A stretch of 64,000 nt of DNA from Pinus tabuliformis (GCA_031772625.1 CM062810.1:454961731-455025730), one strand, 5' to 3'. Shown: positions 1 through 10,541, counted from the first letter of the stretch. The notes: generated by a model from the sequence alone, not told the origin. Program-made: numbers and translations.

Positions 1-174
1 AAGGATTCCGTAACATGGACACTACAGATGAAGCAATATTTTGATCTCCATAATATGAAAAACACATAAAATCTACCAATTGCAACTTTATATTTGGAAC
101 CAAATCAGCTTGTGTGCTATTGATGGCTTTTCTCTCGTACGCAAATTGTCACTTGGGGAATTTTCATAGAAGAA

Positions 175-643
175 ATGATAGCACATTATGGGGATACAAA
201 AAGAAACACTTTCTTTAGCCAAATGATAAATCTGAAACAAAAGGATTCAATGATGGATCACATTCAAGACATCCAAAAATTGAATATAAGGGTAAAACAT
301 ATTCCAACGGAGCATAGGATTGATGTGTTCATAGGGACTTCAAAGGATAACATCCAACATGAGGTTCGCCTTTGGATACCTGATTCATTGGAGAAGGCAT
401 TCTTGTTGGCAAGAAAAAATTAAAGAAAAATTATGGAATAAGGAGCCTACCACTCACAACTATAAAGATGGAAGTATTGTTGACCCTAGCCTTCCAGAAC
501 CTACAAGGTTGACACCACAAAAATTGGAAGAAAAAAGAGAAAAAGGGATTTGTTATAGTTGTGATAACAAATACACTAAAGGTCATAAGTGTGCTGAGAA
601 AAAATTAGTTTACATATATTGTGAAGAGGAGAAAGAAAAATAA
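175..643 (+). pseudogene. Chromovirus gag remnant with CCHC zinc knuckle
   Basis: Two overlapping frames give a capsid-like helical part (175-423) and then a zinc knuckle of the form C-x2-C-x4-x-H-x4-C near residues CYSCDNKYTKGHKC at about 560-600. Gag forms the particle and binds element RNA. A frame change between the two parts near 420 and the missing upstream part show that it is broken. The knuckle is followed by lysine/glutamate-rich sequence that leads into the protease, the usual arrangement in plant chromoviruses. Confidence 0.7.
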
Positions 644-699
644 CAAGAAACATCAAAAGAAGATGATATACACTAGGAACAAACCCTTGATAAGAAAAA

Positions 700-1077
700 A
701 TTGAATCCAACCATATCTTGTAATGCATTGGCCGAATCTCTTCAAACTCGCAAGATAGAAGGACATATCAAGAAGAAAAAGGTAATAGTGTTGATTGATT
801 CAGGCAGTACCCATTATTTTATTCATTGTAAGATAGCCAAGGAATTGAATGCTTCCTATATCTAGCACAAAAGTGTTAGGTGATGATTGCAAATGGAGGA
901 ACCATGAATTTCTTTGAAAAGTGCCATAATATCAAGCTATCCATTGGAGGATATGTATTGAATATCCCAACACTTTCCATTCTAATGGGTGGTGTTGATG
1001 TTGAGACTTGCAAAGGCCTCCCACCTATTCGTGATCATGACCATGCTATTCAGTTGATTCCAGGAAGTTTTCCTTAA
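700..1077 (+). pseudogene. Chromovirus aspartic protease remnant
   Basis: The frame near 785-830 reads VLIDSGSTHYFI, the active-site motif (DSGST) of retroviral-type aspartic proteases, which cut the polyprotein. Downstream, the flap and C-terminal part are interrupted: a TAG stop at about 863 and a change of frame precede the stretch at 880-1077. The catalytic Asp is kept, but no full domain could be translated. Confidence 0.7.
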
Positions 1078-1079
1078 AA

Positions 1080-1720
1080 CATCAGGCCTTAAAAATATCC
1101 CTATGGCCAATATAGTGAAATTGAACATATGGTTGTAGAAATGCGAGAGGCGAGTATAATTAAACCTATTCAAAGTTCTTTCTCTGCTCGAGTAATATTG
1201 GTGCACAAGAAGGATGGAGCATGGCACATTTTTTTGGATTATAGGGGGCTCAGAAAGATCACTATTAAAGATAATTTTCCCATTCTTGTCATGATTAATT
1301 ATTGTATGAATTCCATTGACCAATTTACTTCACCAAGTTGGATCTTCATTCACGATATCATCAAATCACAATGAGGACTGAAGAAATTCTGAAAACAACA
1401 TTTATAACTCACAAGGGTCTTTATAATTTTGTTTCCATGCCTTTTGGCCTTACCACTACACCTTCTACATTTCAAGTTTTGATGAATTCCATTTTCAAAC
1501 CCTTAGAAAATTTGTGTTAGCTTTTTTTGATGATATACTAATCTATAGCAAGGCTTGGAAGGATCATGTTCAACATGTTGACAGGGTGTTCAAACTATTG
1601 GAGGAGAAACAATTATGTGCAAAATGCTCGAAATGTTTTTTTGGAGTACAAGAGGTGGACCCTAGAAAAATTAAAGCCATTAGGGAAAGGAAAATCCCCA
1701 CATCCATAAAGCATCTGTGA
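1080..1720 (+). pseudogene. Chromovirus reverse transcriptase remnant
   Basis: Three frames cover the RT fingers and palm. 1129-1374 has the basic VHKKDGAW and YRGL motifs. 1338-1520 has the block ending [13 protein letters not shown]. 1514-1720 has FFDDILIYS, the catalytic Asp-Asp motif, where chromoviruses usually show YFDD or FVDD. RT copies element RNA into DNA. Stops near 1372 and 1518 and frame changes break it. The segment ends where the thumb and RNase H should begin. Confidence 0.8.
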
Positions 1721-1739
1721 GGGGTTCTTGGGTTAACAA

Positions 1740-2640
1740 GGTATTAACGCAAGTTTGTTAAGAATTATGGGAGAATAGAAACACCTCTAACAACATTATT
1801 GAAGAAAGATGCATTTTAATGGACTCGAGAAGCAACGAAGGCCATTGAACATCTTAAAGAGGAAATGTGTCAAGCACCAGTATTAGATACACCGTACTTC
1901 ACAAAAACCTTTATTGTGGAATGTGATGCCTCGGGAAATGGAATCCGTGCTCTTTTAATGCAAGAAAAAAGACCCATTTATTTCAAAGGTCATCCAATCA
2001 AAGGAAATATTTACATAAGGCTATTTTTGAGAAGGAGATTTTGGCAATACTGCATGCATTTACGAAATGACGACCCTGCATAATAAGAAGACACTTCAAG
2101 GTAAAAACAAGTCATGATAGTCTTAACTAATTTTTATAACAAATATTATCTTCAGAAGAGAAGAAAAAATGGGTCACAAATATGTTGGGTTATGAATTTG
2201 AAATCATCTAAAAAAAAGGAAGCAAAATATTGTTGCAGACACACTCTCAAGAAAGGATGAGGGCGTGGAAGCATTAGTTTGCGCCATTTCTATTATCCAA
2301 CCATATTGGATAAATGAAGCAAGGGATGAATGGAAGAATAATGAACAAGTGTAATGGGAAGACACTTCAATCTAAAAATGGGTCATGATAGTCTTAAATA
2401 CTTTTTATAAGAAATATTATCTTTAGAAGAGAAGAAAAAATGGTTCAAAAATATGTTGGGTTATGAATTTGGAATCATCTACAAAAAAGGGAAGAAAAAT
2501 GTTGTTGCAGACGCACTCTCATGAAAGGATGAGTATGTGGAAGCATTGATTTGTGCCATTTCTATTATACAACTAGATTGGATAAACGAAGCAAGGGATG
2601 AATGGAAGAATGACGAAAAAGTCTAGGAATTCATTCAAAA
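1740..2640 (+). pseudogene. Chromovirus RT thumb and RNase H remnant
   Basis: 1865-2083 keeps the start of the RNase H domain, including VECDASGNGI, with the first catalytic Asp. Beyond it, readable pieces such as MLGYEFEI and KNVVADALS appear in the expected order, but in a tandemly duplicated block (2087-2628). Many stops occur. RNase H removes the RNA strand after minus-strand synthesis. Confidence 0.65.
2087..2628 (+). repeat. 271-bp tandem duplication inside the RNase H region
   Basis: The block starting GAAGACACTTCAA at 2087 is repeated starting at 2358, so the unit is 271 bp. Both units end near a stretch coding GCAAGGGATGAATGGAAGAA. The two copies differ at many bases. The unit is not a multiple of three, so the duplication itself shifts the frame and came after, or caused, loss of function. 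Confidence 0.8.
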
Positions 2641-2699
2641 GATAAAACAAGATACCAGTACATATAATACATTTAGCTGGAAAATGATTTGTTATGGTA

Positions 2700-3756
2700 C
2701 AAAGATCACTAATACCTCTATAAGAATTCCCAACTCAAACAAAATATTCTTATGGAATTGCACACCTCTCCATGAGGAGGGAACTCAGATTTTTTAAAAA
2801 CTTACCACAAGGTTAAGGAATTTTATTGGGATGGGCTTAAATATTATATTCAAAATTTTGTGGCAAAATGTTTGGTTTGCCAACAAAATAAAGTTGAAAC
2901 AATTAAGACCCCATGTCTATTACAACCTTTATCCATTCCAGGTCAACGTTTGGAGGAGGTTTCAATGTATTTTATCACAAGTTTACCCAATTTCGAATGA
3001 AAGAGTGTCATCATGGTGGTAGTTGACAAACATACCAAGTGTGCACACTTTTCTGCATTATCTCATTCATTTAAAACCAATACAATTGCTACTCCATTTA
3101 TTTTAACAATTCCAAAGCTACATGGAAACCCAAAGATTATTGTAAGCGATAGAGATCCCATTTTCACTAGAAATTTTTGGACATAATTATTTTCTTATCA
3201 TAGCTCCTATTATCATCCTCAATCTAATGGGAAAACTAAGATAGTAAACAAATGTTTGGAAGGATATCCTTGTTTCTTTGTATCTGATAAACAGACACAA
3301 TGGGTGAAATGCTTGCCTCTGGCTGAATCATGGTATAACACTTCCTTCCATACTACAACAAAAATGACCCCATTTATGGCACTTTATGGATATCATCCAC
3401 CATCCATCACATCATATTTAAGAGAAAATTCTAAGGTTCAAGTAGTGGAAGATCACATTGAGAATAAACAAAATGTTCTCTAGCTCGTAAAGGATAACCT
3501 CACTTTGGCATAGAATAGAATGAAACAACGGGAAGATCAACATCGCAACGAAAGAAGTTTTGATGTAGGTGACTGGATATTGCTACAGCTACAAACTTAT
3601 AAACAAATGTCCCTCAAGCAAGCTAAGAATGATAATAAATTATCACCAAAGTATTATGTTTTTACAAGGTGTTGCAAAATATTGGTACTATGGCATACAA
3701 ATTGGAGCTTCCTGCAGTTTCGTGAGTGCACGCAATTTTCCATGTTTCATTCTTAA
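2700..3756 (+). pseudogene. Chromovirus integrase remnant
   Basis: The HHCC zinc-finger end is seen at about 2860-2890 (KCLVCQQNK). The core has a first Asp in VVDKHTKCAHF (about 3018), a second Asp in VSDRDPIF (about 3145), and the NGKTK stretch (about 3228) where the third catalytic residue, Glu, is replaced by Lys. 3256-3483 covers the core C-terminal helices (WYNTSFHTTTKMTPF) and 3520-3756 the GPY/F-like C-terminal domain. Stops near 3183 and 3481 and the lost Glu make it inactive. Confidence 0.8.
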
Positions 3757-3769
3757 ATAATGTTATAGG

Positions 3770-3982
3770 TGAGAAGTTCCCAGTTCAAATAGAATTGCCA
3801 AAACTTGACGAGGAAGGAAAAATCATATTAGAACTTGAAATAGTCACAGAAACAATAACTCAATAGCTATGGAATCGAGAAATTTCAAAGTACCTCATCA
3901 AGTCAAAGAAGTTAGCCACTAAAGATTCTACATGGGAGGATGAGAATTCTATACATAAGTATCCAGAACTACTCAAGCGTTG
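3770..3982 (+). pseudogene. Chromodomain at the integrase C-terminus
   Basis: After a frame change, a stretch contains LWNREISKYLIKSKKLA then DSTWEDENSIHKYPELL and a TGA stop at 3980-3982. The spacing of the basic strand, the S-TWED motif and the terminal helix matches the chromodomain that chromoviral integrases use to reach chromatin. One in-frame TAG lies at about 3863. The aromatic cage is incomplete by eye. Confidence 0.65.
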
Positions 3983-4275
3983 AGAACAACACTTTTTTGA
4001 GTGAGAGGCGCAAGTTAGGCCCTTATAATGCTAGTCATTTCCCCATTACTATTGCCATTATGGCATTTATGGTTATTGTTGTGCTCGTATTGTCCCCATA
4101 TTTTTATTATTATGCCCCATAGAAGCTCACTATTTTTGTTATTGTTCTGTTATGTTATTATTGTTATGTTGGCTTTGATTATATTGTGACCCCTTAGACT
4201 CCTATATATAGAAATGAGGTTTCTTCATTTGTATTATCGAAGAATTATTCATTTGTGTAATGTAAAGGAGGTTTC
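3983..4275 (+). promoter_or_regulatory. Likely start of the chromovirus 3' LTR, with TATA box
   Basis: The sequence follows directly after the chromodomain stop. A perfect TATATATA lies at 4203-4210, followed by a T-rich stretch and GTGTAATGTAAAGGAGG. This is what a plant LTR promoter looks like, but I could not find the second LTR copy to fix the ends. Confidence 0.4.
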
Positions 4276-5330
4276 CCCCTCGAAGAGGCTGATTTTGAAG
4301 TCGTTGATCTATATTTTTTTCTATTTTGTGAGTTGGTTGCGTAACATTTTCCATCTTGTCATATGCCATGTTTTTATTCTAATTTTGTACCCATTTTTAC
4401 ATGTATTTTTGTGCCATTTTTTGTGTTTTCTTGCACTATTTTTTTCATTTACTTTTGCGTTTGATTTGTCTCCATTTTTTTCATCATATTTTGAACCATA
4501 TTTTGCATCTAATTTTGCATAATTTGTTGCATCCAATTTAGCATCATTTTTAACACCATTTATTGCATCCAATTTTTCATCCTTTTGAGCATCCAAATTT
4601 ACATATAAATTTGCATCCTACGTTGAACCATGTGTTGCATCCACCTTTGTATCCCATTTTGTGTCTATTGTTATGTTCAATTTTCAGCCATTTTTTCGTC
4701 TACTTATGCATTTATTTTTGCACCACATTTTTCAAGCAATGTTGCATCCAAATTTGAGCCATTTTTGTGCCCATTCTCCCCCTTATTTTCTACTTTGTGT
4801 CCGATTTTGCACCATTTTTAGGTCCAAATTTGCATCCTTTTAGGTGTCTATTTTGGCATACTTTTTGGTATCCAAATTTGCATCCTTTTTTCTGCCACAT
4901 TTTGCGTCCACATTTTCATCTCATTTTTCACCTACATTTGAGTTTGAATTTGCATATATATATATATGCATCATTTTTGGCATCCAATATGGAATCCTTT
5001 GTTTCACCCTTTTTTAGTCTCATTTTGCATCTGATTTTGTGTCTTTTATTGCATCCTAATTTCATACCATTCTCTGCATCATCATTTTGGTGACGATTTT
5101 TGCATCCATTTTGTGCCCAGTTTGGTATCCTTTTGTATGCCATATTTTGTTCCCTTCTTTGTGTCTAGTGTTACACCTTTTTTAATTCTACTTTAAAACC
5201 CTTGTTGTGTCATTGTTTGCATCTTATTTTTATAGCTAGTTTATCATCCAATTATACTGCCAATTTTGCATCCATGGTTACATCCACTTTTATATTCTTG
5301 CTTAGAGTTGTACTTGTATTTCCATTTATG
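4276..5330. repeat. T-rich degenerate short-period tandem repeat
   Basis: About 1 kb is built from diverged units like TTTTGCATCCAATT, about 15 bases apart, with CAT and CC at regular places on the plus strand. Read on the minus strand, it gives repetitive Lys/Asp/Asn/Ala stretches with no family match. Unit length and sequence drift along the tract. I see no gene here. The short frames in it are products of the repeat. Confidence 0.7.
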
Positions 5331-5519
5331 ACCCCCTTTATGGGTTCATTTTACTAATTTCAATTACATAAATCATAGTCAATATTATCCTCATGATTAT
5401 TTCCATGATACTCATCCTAACCATCCTGATAATCTCATCCACATCATCGTCACCAATGAAATTTCCATCCTAATCATCCTAATCATAATCATCTATGACA
5501 TCTAGTGTAATCTCAACAT

Positions 5520-5556
5520 AGTTTATATCATCATCTTCGTGATGATGATATAAACT
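5520..5556. repeat. Perfect 16-bp inverted repeat with 5-base loop
   Basis: AGTTTATATCATCATC at 5520-5535 is exactly complementary to GATGATGATATAAACT at 5541-5556, with loop TTCGT. It sits at the border between the acidic-coding stretch and the RING-repeat stretch. It may mark an inversion or fold-back breakpoint rather than a terminator. Confidence 0.75.
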
Positions 5557-5569
5557 CACAATAGTTTTT

Positions 5570-5765
5570 AGTAACGCATTGCCCCATCGCGAGGCAGAAG
5601 CGTTGGAGGAAGTTCGTCGGGCAAAAGACATTATATTAGGTAACGCATTACCCCGTGCTCGTCGAAATGAGGTGCTTATAGAAGAAGCTATTCGGATAGC
5701 CACTCGAAATACTCACATAGACTGTTATCGAGAGGTACTACCAAGGCTATGCTCTCTGGCTGATG
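5570..5765 (+). pseudogene. Inverted fragment of the RING gene (repeat and helical part)
   Basis: This plus-strand piece codes a partial copy of the part of the RING gene read on the minus strand at about 7040-7220: the REAEALEEV repeat, then EEAIRIATRNTHIDCYREV and PRLCSLA. It is a near-identical inverted copy. It ends abruptly at the sequence that also borders the second tandem unit, where the parent gene would go on with EEQLQCER. It has no RING finger of its own. Confidence 0.75.
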
Positions 5766-5911
5766 ATGATATAAACTCATTATCATGATTATTTCCATGA
5801 TAATCATCCTGATAATCTCATCCACATCATCGTCACCAATGAAATTTCCATCCGAATCATAATCATCTATGACATCTAGTGTAACCTCAACATAGTTTAT
5901 ATCATAACGCA

Positions 5912-6607
5912 TTGCCCCATCGCGAGGCAGAAGCGTGGGAGGAAGTTCGTCGGGCAAAAGACATTATATTAGGTAACGCATTACCCCGTACTGCCACCAA
6001 TGATGATCAGACACACGAAATCCAAGCAACTCGTGTTCCGCATCCGGCTATGGAAGAACCAGCGGATTATCAACAGATACGAGATATAAGACGTTCTTAT
6101 AAGAAGCTAATTAGGAAGCTATATTACTTTGTTGTAGTCCAGCCACAATCTCATCTCGTGGTGCGATCTCTTCTTGAATACGTGAGAACCTATTGTGACA
6201 GTAACAAAATTCCTCTTCCAGCATTGCTTAACAAAAGTATTTCAGAACATCAGGTAAATACTAATAGTATTAGTTCATGTTGCCCAATATGCCATGACGA
6301 TTTTCAATTGGGTGAGAAGGCGTCTCAACTCCACTGCGGCCACCTGTACCATCTCCGTTGCATTTCAAGATGGCTTGAATTTGGCGATACCTGTCCAGTT
6401 TGCAGATTGAAAATGTCCAGTTTGCAAGATCGTTATTGGCATTTCAGATTTGCAAACTGGACATTTTCAATCTGCAAACTGGACAGGTATCGCCAAATTC
6501 AAGCCATCTTGAAATGCAACGGAGATGGTACAGGTGGCCGCAGTGTAGTTGAGACGCCTTCTCACCCAATTGAAAATCGTCATGGCATATTGGGCAACAT
6601 GAACTAA
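5912..6607 (+). pseudogene. RING-H2 finger copy, plus-strand arm of an inverted repeat
   Basis: The frame holds a partial 24-residue repeat unit, a helical middle part with MEEPADYQQIRDIRRSYKK, and a complete RING-H2 finger with spacing C-x2-C-x14-C-x-H-x2-H-x2-C-x10-C-x2-C (about 6280-6405). Such fingers bind two zinc ions and dock E2 enzymes in ubiquitin ligases. After the finger, the frame runs through the centre of the palindrome into the other arm read antisense, so its last ~65 residues are not natural. The 5' end is joined to the acidic-coding fragment. No convincing ATG lies before residue MEEPAD. It is probably a by-product of the inverted duplication. Confidence 0.75.
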
Positions 6608-6889
6608 TACTATTACTATTTACCTGATGTTCTGAAATACTTTTGTTAAGCAATGCTGGAAGAGAAATTTTGTTACTGTCACAATAGGTTCTCACGTATT
6701 CAAGAAGAGATCGCACCACGAGATGAGATTGTCGCTGGACTACAACAAAGTAATATAGCTTCCTAATTAGCTTCTTATAAGAACGTCTTATATCTCGTAT
6801 CTGTTGATAATCCGCTGGTTCTTCCATAGCCGGATGCGGAACACGAGTTGCTTGGATTTCGTGTGTCTGATCATCATTGGTGGCAGTAG
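5989..6889. repeat. ~440-bp near-perfect inverted repeat with ~20-bp loop
   Basis: The left arm (5989-6428) and right arm (6449-6889) are reverse complements from CTGCCACCAATGATGATC to TGTCCAGTTTGCAA, with only a handful of differences by eye (for example TACTAATAGT against its partner near 6256 and 6610). Both arms code the same RING-H2 domain. A transcript across it would fold into a long hairpin. Confidence 0.9.
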
Positions 6890-7443
6890 CCTCTTATGTC
6901 GCCACCTGATTCTCAGGAACAGGCGGCAATAGATCGTCTGCAACAATATCTCGACCAGGAACTCTGTTATGATTGGTTGTTGGTTCGAGAATTGTGCTTC
7001 TCTGCGTGAAAGCTAGCATCTCACGCTCACATTGTAGCTGCTCTTCAGCCAGAGAGCATAGCCTTGGTAGTACCTCTCGATAACAGTCTATGTGAGTATT
7101 TCGAGTGGCTATCCGAATAGCTTCTTCTATAACCACCTTATTTCGACGAGCACGGGGTAATGCGTTACCTAATATAATGTCTTCTGCCCGACGAACTTCC
7201 TCCAACGCTTCTGCCTCGCGACGGGGCAATGCGTTACCTAATATAATATCTTCTGCCCGGCGAAGAACTTCCTCCAACGCTTCTGCCTCGCGACGGGGCA
7301 ATGCGTTACCTAATATCATCTCTTCTGCCCGACGAAGAACTTCCTCCAACGCTTCTGCCTCGCGACGAAGGGTTACAGTACCATTGGGAGGTGACGAGGA
7401 GGAGGCATGAGATCTTGCATCATCCTCACTTACATTTCTGCTC
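6444..7443 (-). pseudogene. RING-H2 finger gene with 24-residue coiled-coil repeats (parent arm)
   Basis: The minus-strand frame runs from an Asp/Ser-rich start (EDDARSHASSSSPPNG) through tandem repeats of RREAEALEEVLRRAEDIILGNALP, a helical part and a C-terminal RING-H2 finger with all eight metal ligands. It would act as an E3 ubiquitin ligase. The frame has one TAA stop at 6894-6896, between the helical part and the RING part. Upstream, an ATG peptide (MEGQRERDSE) at about 7486 is in another frame, so either an exon joint or a frameshift lies near 7455. A TATA box is present upstream at 7588-7595. This is the best candidate for host-gene-derived sequence in the window. It is probably a pseudogene, but an intron could remove one of the two defects. 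Confidence 0.65.
7150..7372 (-). repeat. Tandem 66-72-bp repeat coding REAEALEEV units
   Basis: Three units on the minus strand each code about 22-24 residues ending in ILGNALPRR. The first two have the extra Leu-Arg that the third lacks. The units are nearly identical in DNA, which means recent expansion or gene conversion. The heptad-like Leu/Ala/Glu pattern fits a coiled coil. Confidence 0.8.
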
Positions 7444-7587
7444 TCTTACTCTGAGTCTCTTTCCCTTTGCCCTTCCATTTCGAGATAGAAAACGGAAAAG
7501 GATGGCCAAACCAAAATCGATTCGATTGCTGATGACTGACCTGTAATTAACCTGTATACTCAGTTAAAAAGCAATGCAAGATACATT

Positions 7588-7595
7588 TATTTATA
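7588..7595 (-). promoter_or_regulatory. TATA box upstream of the RING gene
   Basis: The minus strand reads GGTATAAATAAATG, a good plant TATA box, about 100 bases before the first ATG at about 7486. It sits where a core promoter for the minus-strand RING gene should be. Confidence 0.5.
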
Positions 7596-7608
7596 CCATT
7601 CTAGGGTC

Positions 7609-7661
7609 ACCTTAATGGGCATGTATTAAGCGCCGACACCTTAATGGGCATGTATTAATGG
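7609..7661. repeat. Direct repeat ACCTTAATGGGCATGTATTAA
   Basis: The 20-base core CCTTAATGGGCATGTATTAA occurs at about 7612 and again at about 7640, spaced 28 bases. It lies just upstream of the RING promoter. Its role is unknown. Confidence 0.7.
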
Positions 7662-8768
7662 AAATTTTAAATATTTCGATTAAAATAAAATAGAATTATC
7701 TGAAAAAATCTATTTATTTTCATTTTATATGAATTAATGGAGAAATTTACCCAGTAGAAAGTTCTAATTTATTTGAATAATAAGAATTTTGGCCCAAAGT
7801 TATAATTAGAGTAGTTTAATAAGGCAATCAATTTATTCCTAAAAATAGTGGAAACCCTATTATGATTTTTATTCACTAGAAATTTTGGGAAATTTGGGTT
7901 ACAACTATTAGGCTTTAGGTTTTTGGGTGACTCTAGCTATGGTGTTAAATGGATTTCTATATTAAAAAAAAAAATCAAATACTCTTAGCATTACATTTTT
8001 AGAAAAAAAAAATTGTGAGATTCAATAACTTTCCGGGCTAATTTGTGGCCTAGCCGGTAACAATTATTTGAATAATAAAAATCTTGACAATTAAATTTTA
8101 TGGTTTCCTTTTACTTTTACCATATTGCTATAATTAAAAAATAAATGAACACTTCAAATATAATTAGTTTGAAGAAAGATAAATTTATTAAATATATTAG
8201 GTTTGTCCATTTATTAACCAACCCATTGCATAAATATAAATATGTTATTGTGTTAAGAGGAAAAGGGTTATGTACATGTGTACATTATATTGTAAATATT
8301 GCATTAAAAGATAACTTCCCAATATGAGATATTGTATTCTCTTTAGGTGTTATATAAGAGGAAATTATGTGGCAAATTATTTTATTTAAAGATAATTGTA
8401 TGGAAGCTACATTGTAATGTGTGGTCTTATTGTGTTATTTAATTATTTGGATTAGGTCAAATCACGTAAAAATAAAATAATAAACCTAACAATTAGAATT
8501 AATAATTAAACCACCCCAGATTCATATTAAGTTGGATATGCCAAGGGTCTAGAGGAACCAAATATCTTGAGTTGCCGTCTTTTCTTAGAGTGAAAAGAGA
8601 TTTGGTCTCATTTCATTCTTGGTAGATTTGGAGTTAAAATGAATGTAGGTTGGTTAAATAATAAATAAACTAGCATTTTCACCAAAAAGGTGCAAAGACA
8701 TGCCCATAGAAGTATAGATGAATGTAAAGTGGCATAGAGGTATCATTGTAAGAAACAAGGACGTGGAT
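7662..8768. other. AT-rich stretch with no gene seen
   Basis: This DNA is AT-rich with many short A and T runs. No frame longer than about 60 codons shows any family motif, and no LTR end or TSD could be placed. It is probably old transposon-derived spacer. Confidence 0.5.
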
Positions 8769-8822
8769 ATGGAAGGTTTGAGGAATTAGGGGGAGATGGA
8801 AGGTTTGAGGAATTAGGGGGAG
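8769..8822. repeat. 27-bp direct tandem duplication
   Basis: The unit beginning ATGGAAGGTTTGAGGAATTA occurs at 8769-8795 and again, identical, at 8796-8822. It looks like simple slippage or a recent duplication. Confidence 0.85.
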
Positions 8823-10538
8823 AGGGGCCGGGGCAATGGTAAAGAATTGGTAAATAGAGGCTCCATGTGGAAAAAAGCTACAGTAAGAAATTTAAGTTGT
8901 TTTAGTTGATGAGTACCTTTGCTTATAGAATGGACTCTTCCTTACATGTATTAAATGCTACAAGTGAGATCTACTCAACCTAACTTAACCACGATTTTCA
9001 CCTAGCATCATCTATTGGGATATGCCACATCATTGTTATGCAAAATATATGTAATGCTTGTTTTCGAAAAATTTGGTTGTTTTGGACAACATCTAGATTA
9101 ATCATGTGACTTTCAAACAAGCATGTATGGTTTGAAATTCTTAATTTGGATTTTATGGATATAATAGCCACTTTTGTGGGAAGAAAAATTGGAAATATTG
9201 TTATTAATTATTTTATCAACAAAATAGATAGTAAGCTTTTAAAAACTTTCCCAAGAAAAAGATAGAAAAATCAAGCTTCAAATTAACCCCCTAAAAAACT
9301 TAATGGGGACTTTCCAACAAGCTCAACAAGCTCAGTACACACTACCCAAATCACAGAAATCACATTTCTTGTAACACTAAGACTGCTACTATGTTTCTAA
9401 CCCTTTGCCAAGACACTTGAAACATAACATATTTTAAAGTATCATACTTTAAAAGGAAGGTCATAGAGGTAGTCAAAATTATTGGTTATGAAATTGTCAC
9501 ATAACTCGACATAGGACATACATTATCGTTATTGATGTCCATTATTGCATTCTTTACATTTTCAACTCAACAAGGTGGTGAGATAGAATTTTGTTCAATA
9601 TTTATAAACACTTGTCATGTTGTTTCTACTTTGGATATATATTTTAATTGGGATAGTTAGCTTGGCTTATTCACCTCGTAACAAGTTGACAATTTTGTGA
9701 GACTCTTATTAGCTACCTTATATATTTACTTTGACTTACGGGAATAAAATGGGTTATGAAACTATGGCATTCCCTATTCTAATGATCTTGTCTTTTCTGA
9801 TTCTTGGATAATTAATTTTTATTAAGAAAAATCAACACATGATGTATGAAGAGAACAAAAATGAAAATGAATTTTCAAAACCTGAAATGGATTTTAATGT
9901 TGCGATAAATAGTTACTTGTCCATAGGAGAATCCCTACTTGATGGAAACAACAAATTACTCTTCTAATTGCAATTGTGTAACATAGTAGTTGACTTGCCT
10001 CCAAATTAGACATAAATTAAGGCCCGTCTAACCATCATTCAACACATTAAACCTCTCTTTTTTTATTAGATAAGGTATTTTTAACTTTAATATGTTCATT
10101 AGGAAGGTTTATGGATCATTGCATATTTGTGGCTAATATTATTTAGTTTTGTGGAATATTTTGAAAATGTTGAGGAGATTATGGAAATTATGGAGATTTG
10201 GAGGAAGAGATAATCTAGGGACTTTCTACCTACTATAGGAGGATCAATATTGTATAATAAATCAGCAAGATATTCTAAAATTATTGCACAAATTCTGGAG
10301 TTCTGGAGATTGAGAAAATCTAGGAATGTTTTCTGTGTCCTTCATAAGAATCTGATTTGCGTGGGCTTGGCTATTCCTAGAAGGATTTGATTTCATTAAA
10401 TTCTCTCCATTACATCATGAAAGTGAAGGAATGATACAATGTATATTGCACACATAGTGTTGATACTTCTGGTTGACAATTAATGTTGGTAGCATTGTGA
10501 GTTGCAACATTATTGTTGAAATGCTAAGGCTCATCACA
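8823..10538 (+). mobile_element. LTR-like region ending at element F primer site
   Basis: No gene is seen. The last 60 bases (ATGTTGGTAGCATTGTGAGTTG to GCTCATCACA) align with the LTR end of element D at about 14900-14952. A TATAATAA box lies at 10253-10260, about 285 bases before the end, as in an LTR. The left LTR boundary was not found. Confidence 0.5.
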
Positions 10539-10541
10539 TTT

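Larger units (their letters stand above)
1..3982 (+). mobile_element. Decayed Ty3/gypsy chromovirus (element E), internal region
   Basis: The domains run on the plus strand in the order gag with zinc knuckle, aspartic protease, reverse transcriptase, RNase H, integrase and chromodomain, which is the order of plant chromoviruses. The left end lies outside the window. Every domain is cut by stops or frameshifts, so this is a dead copy. A C-terminal chromodomain-like stretch after the integrase is what separates chromoviruses from Athila/Tat elements. I could not fix the LTR ends: the coding part stops at 3982 and a TATA-bearing stretch follows. Confidence 0.85.
5381..5990. repeat. Tandem duplication around the RING locus (two ~380-bp units)
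   Basis: The stretch from ATGATTATTTCCATGATA (about 5393) to CCCCATCGCGAGGCAG (about 5592) recurs from about 5786 to 5930. The second copy has small deletions. Each unit joins a sequence that, on the minus strand, codes an acidic Asp-rich peptide to a piece of the RING gene's 24-residue repeat in the opposite orientation. The block is therefore a chimera made by rearrangement, not a separate gene. Confidence 0.65.

Noticed and set aside
4214..5093. Frames rich in Phe/His/Leu/Pro that look like membrane proteins.
   Set aside because: They come from translating the T-rich short repeat in different frames.
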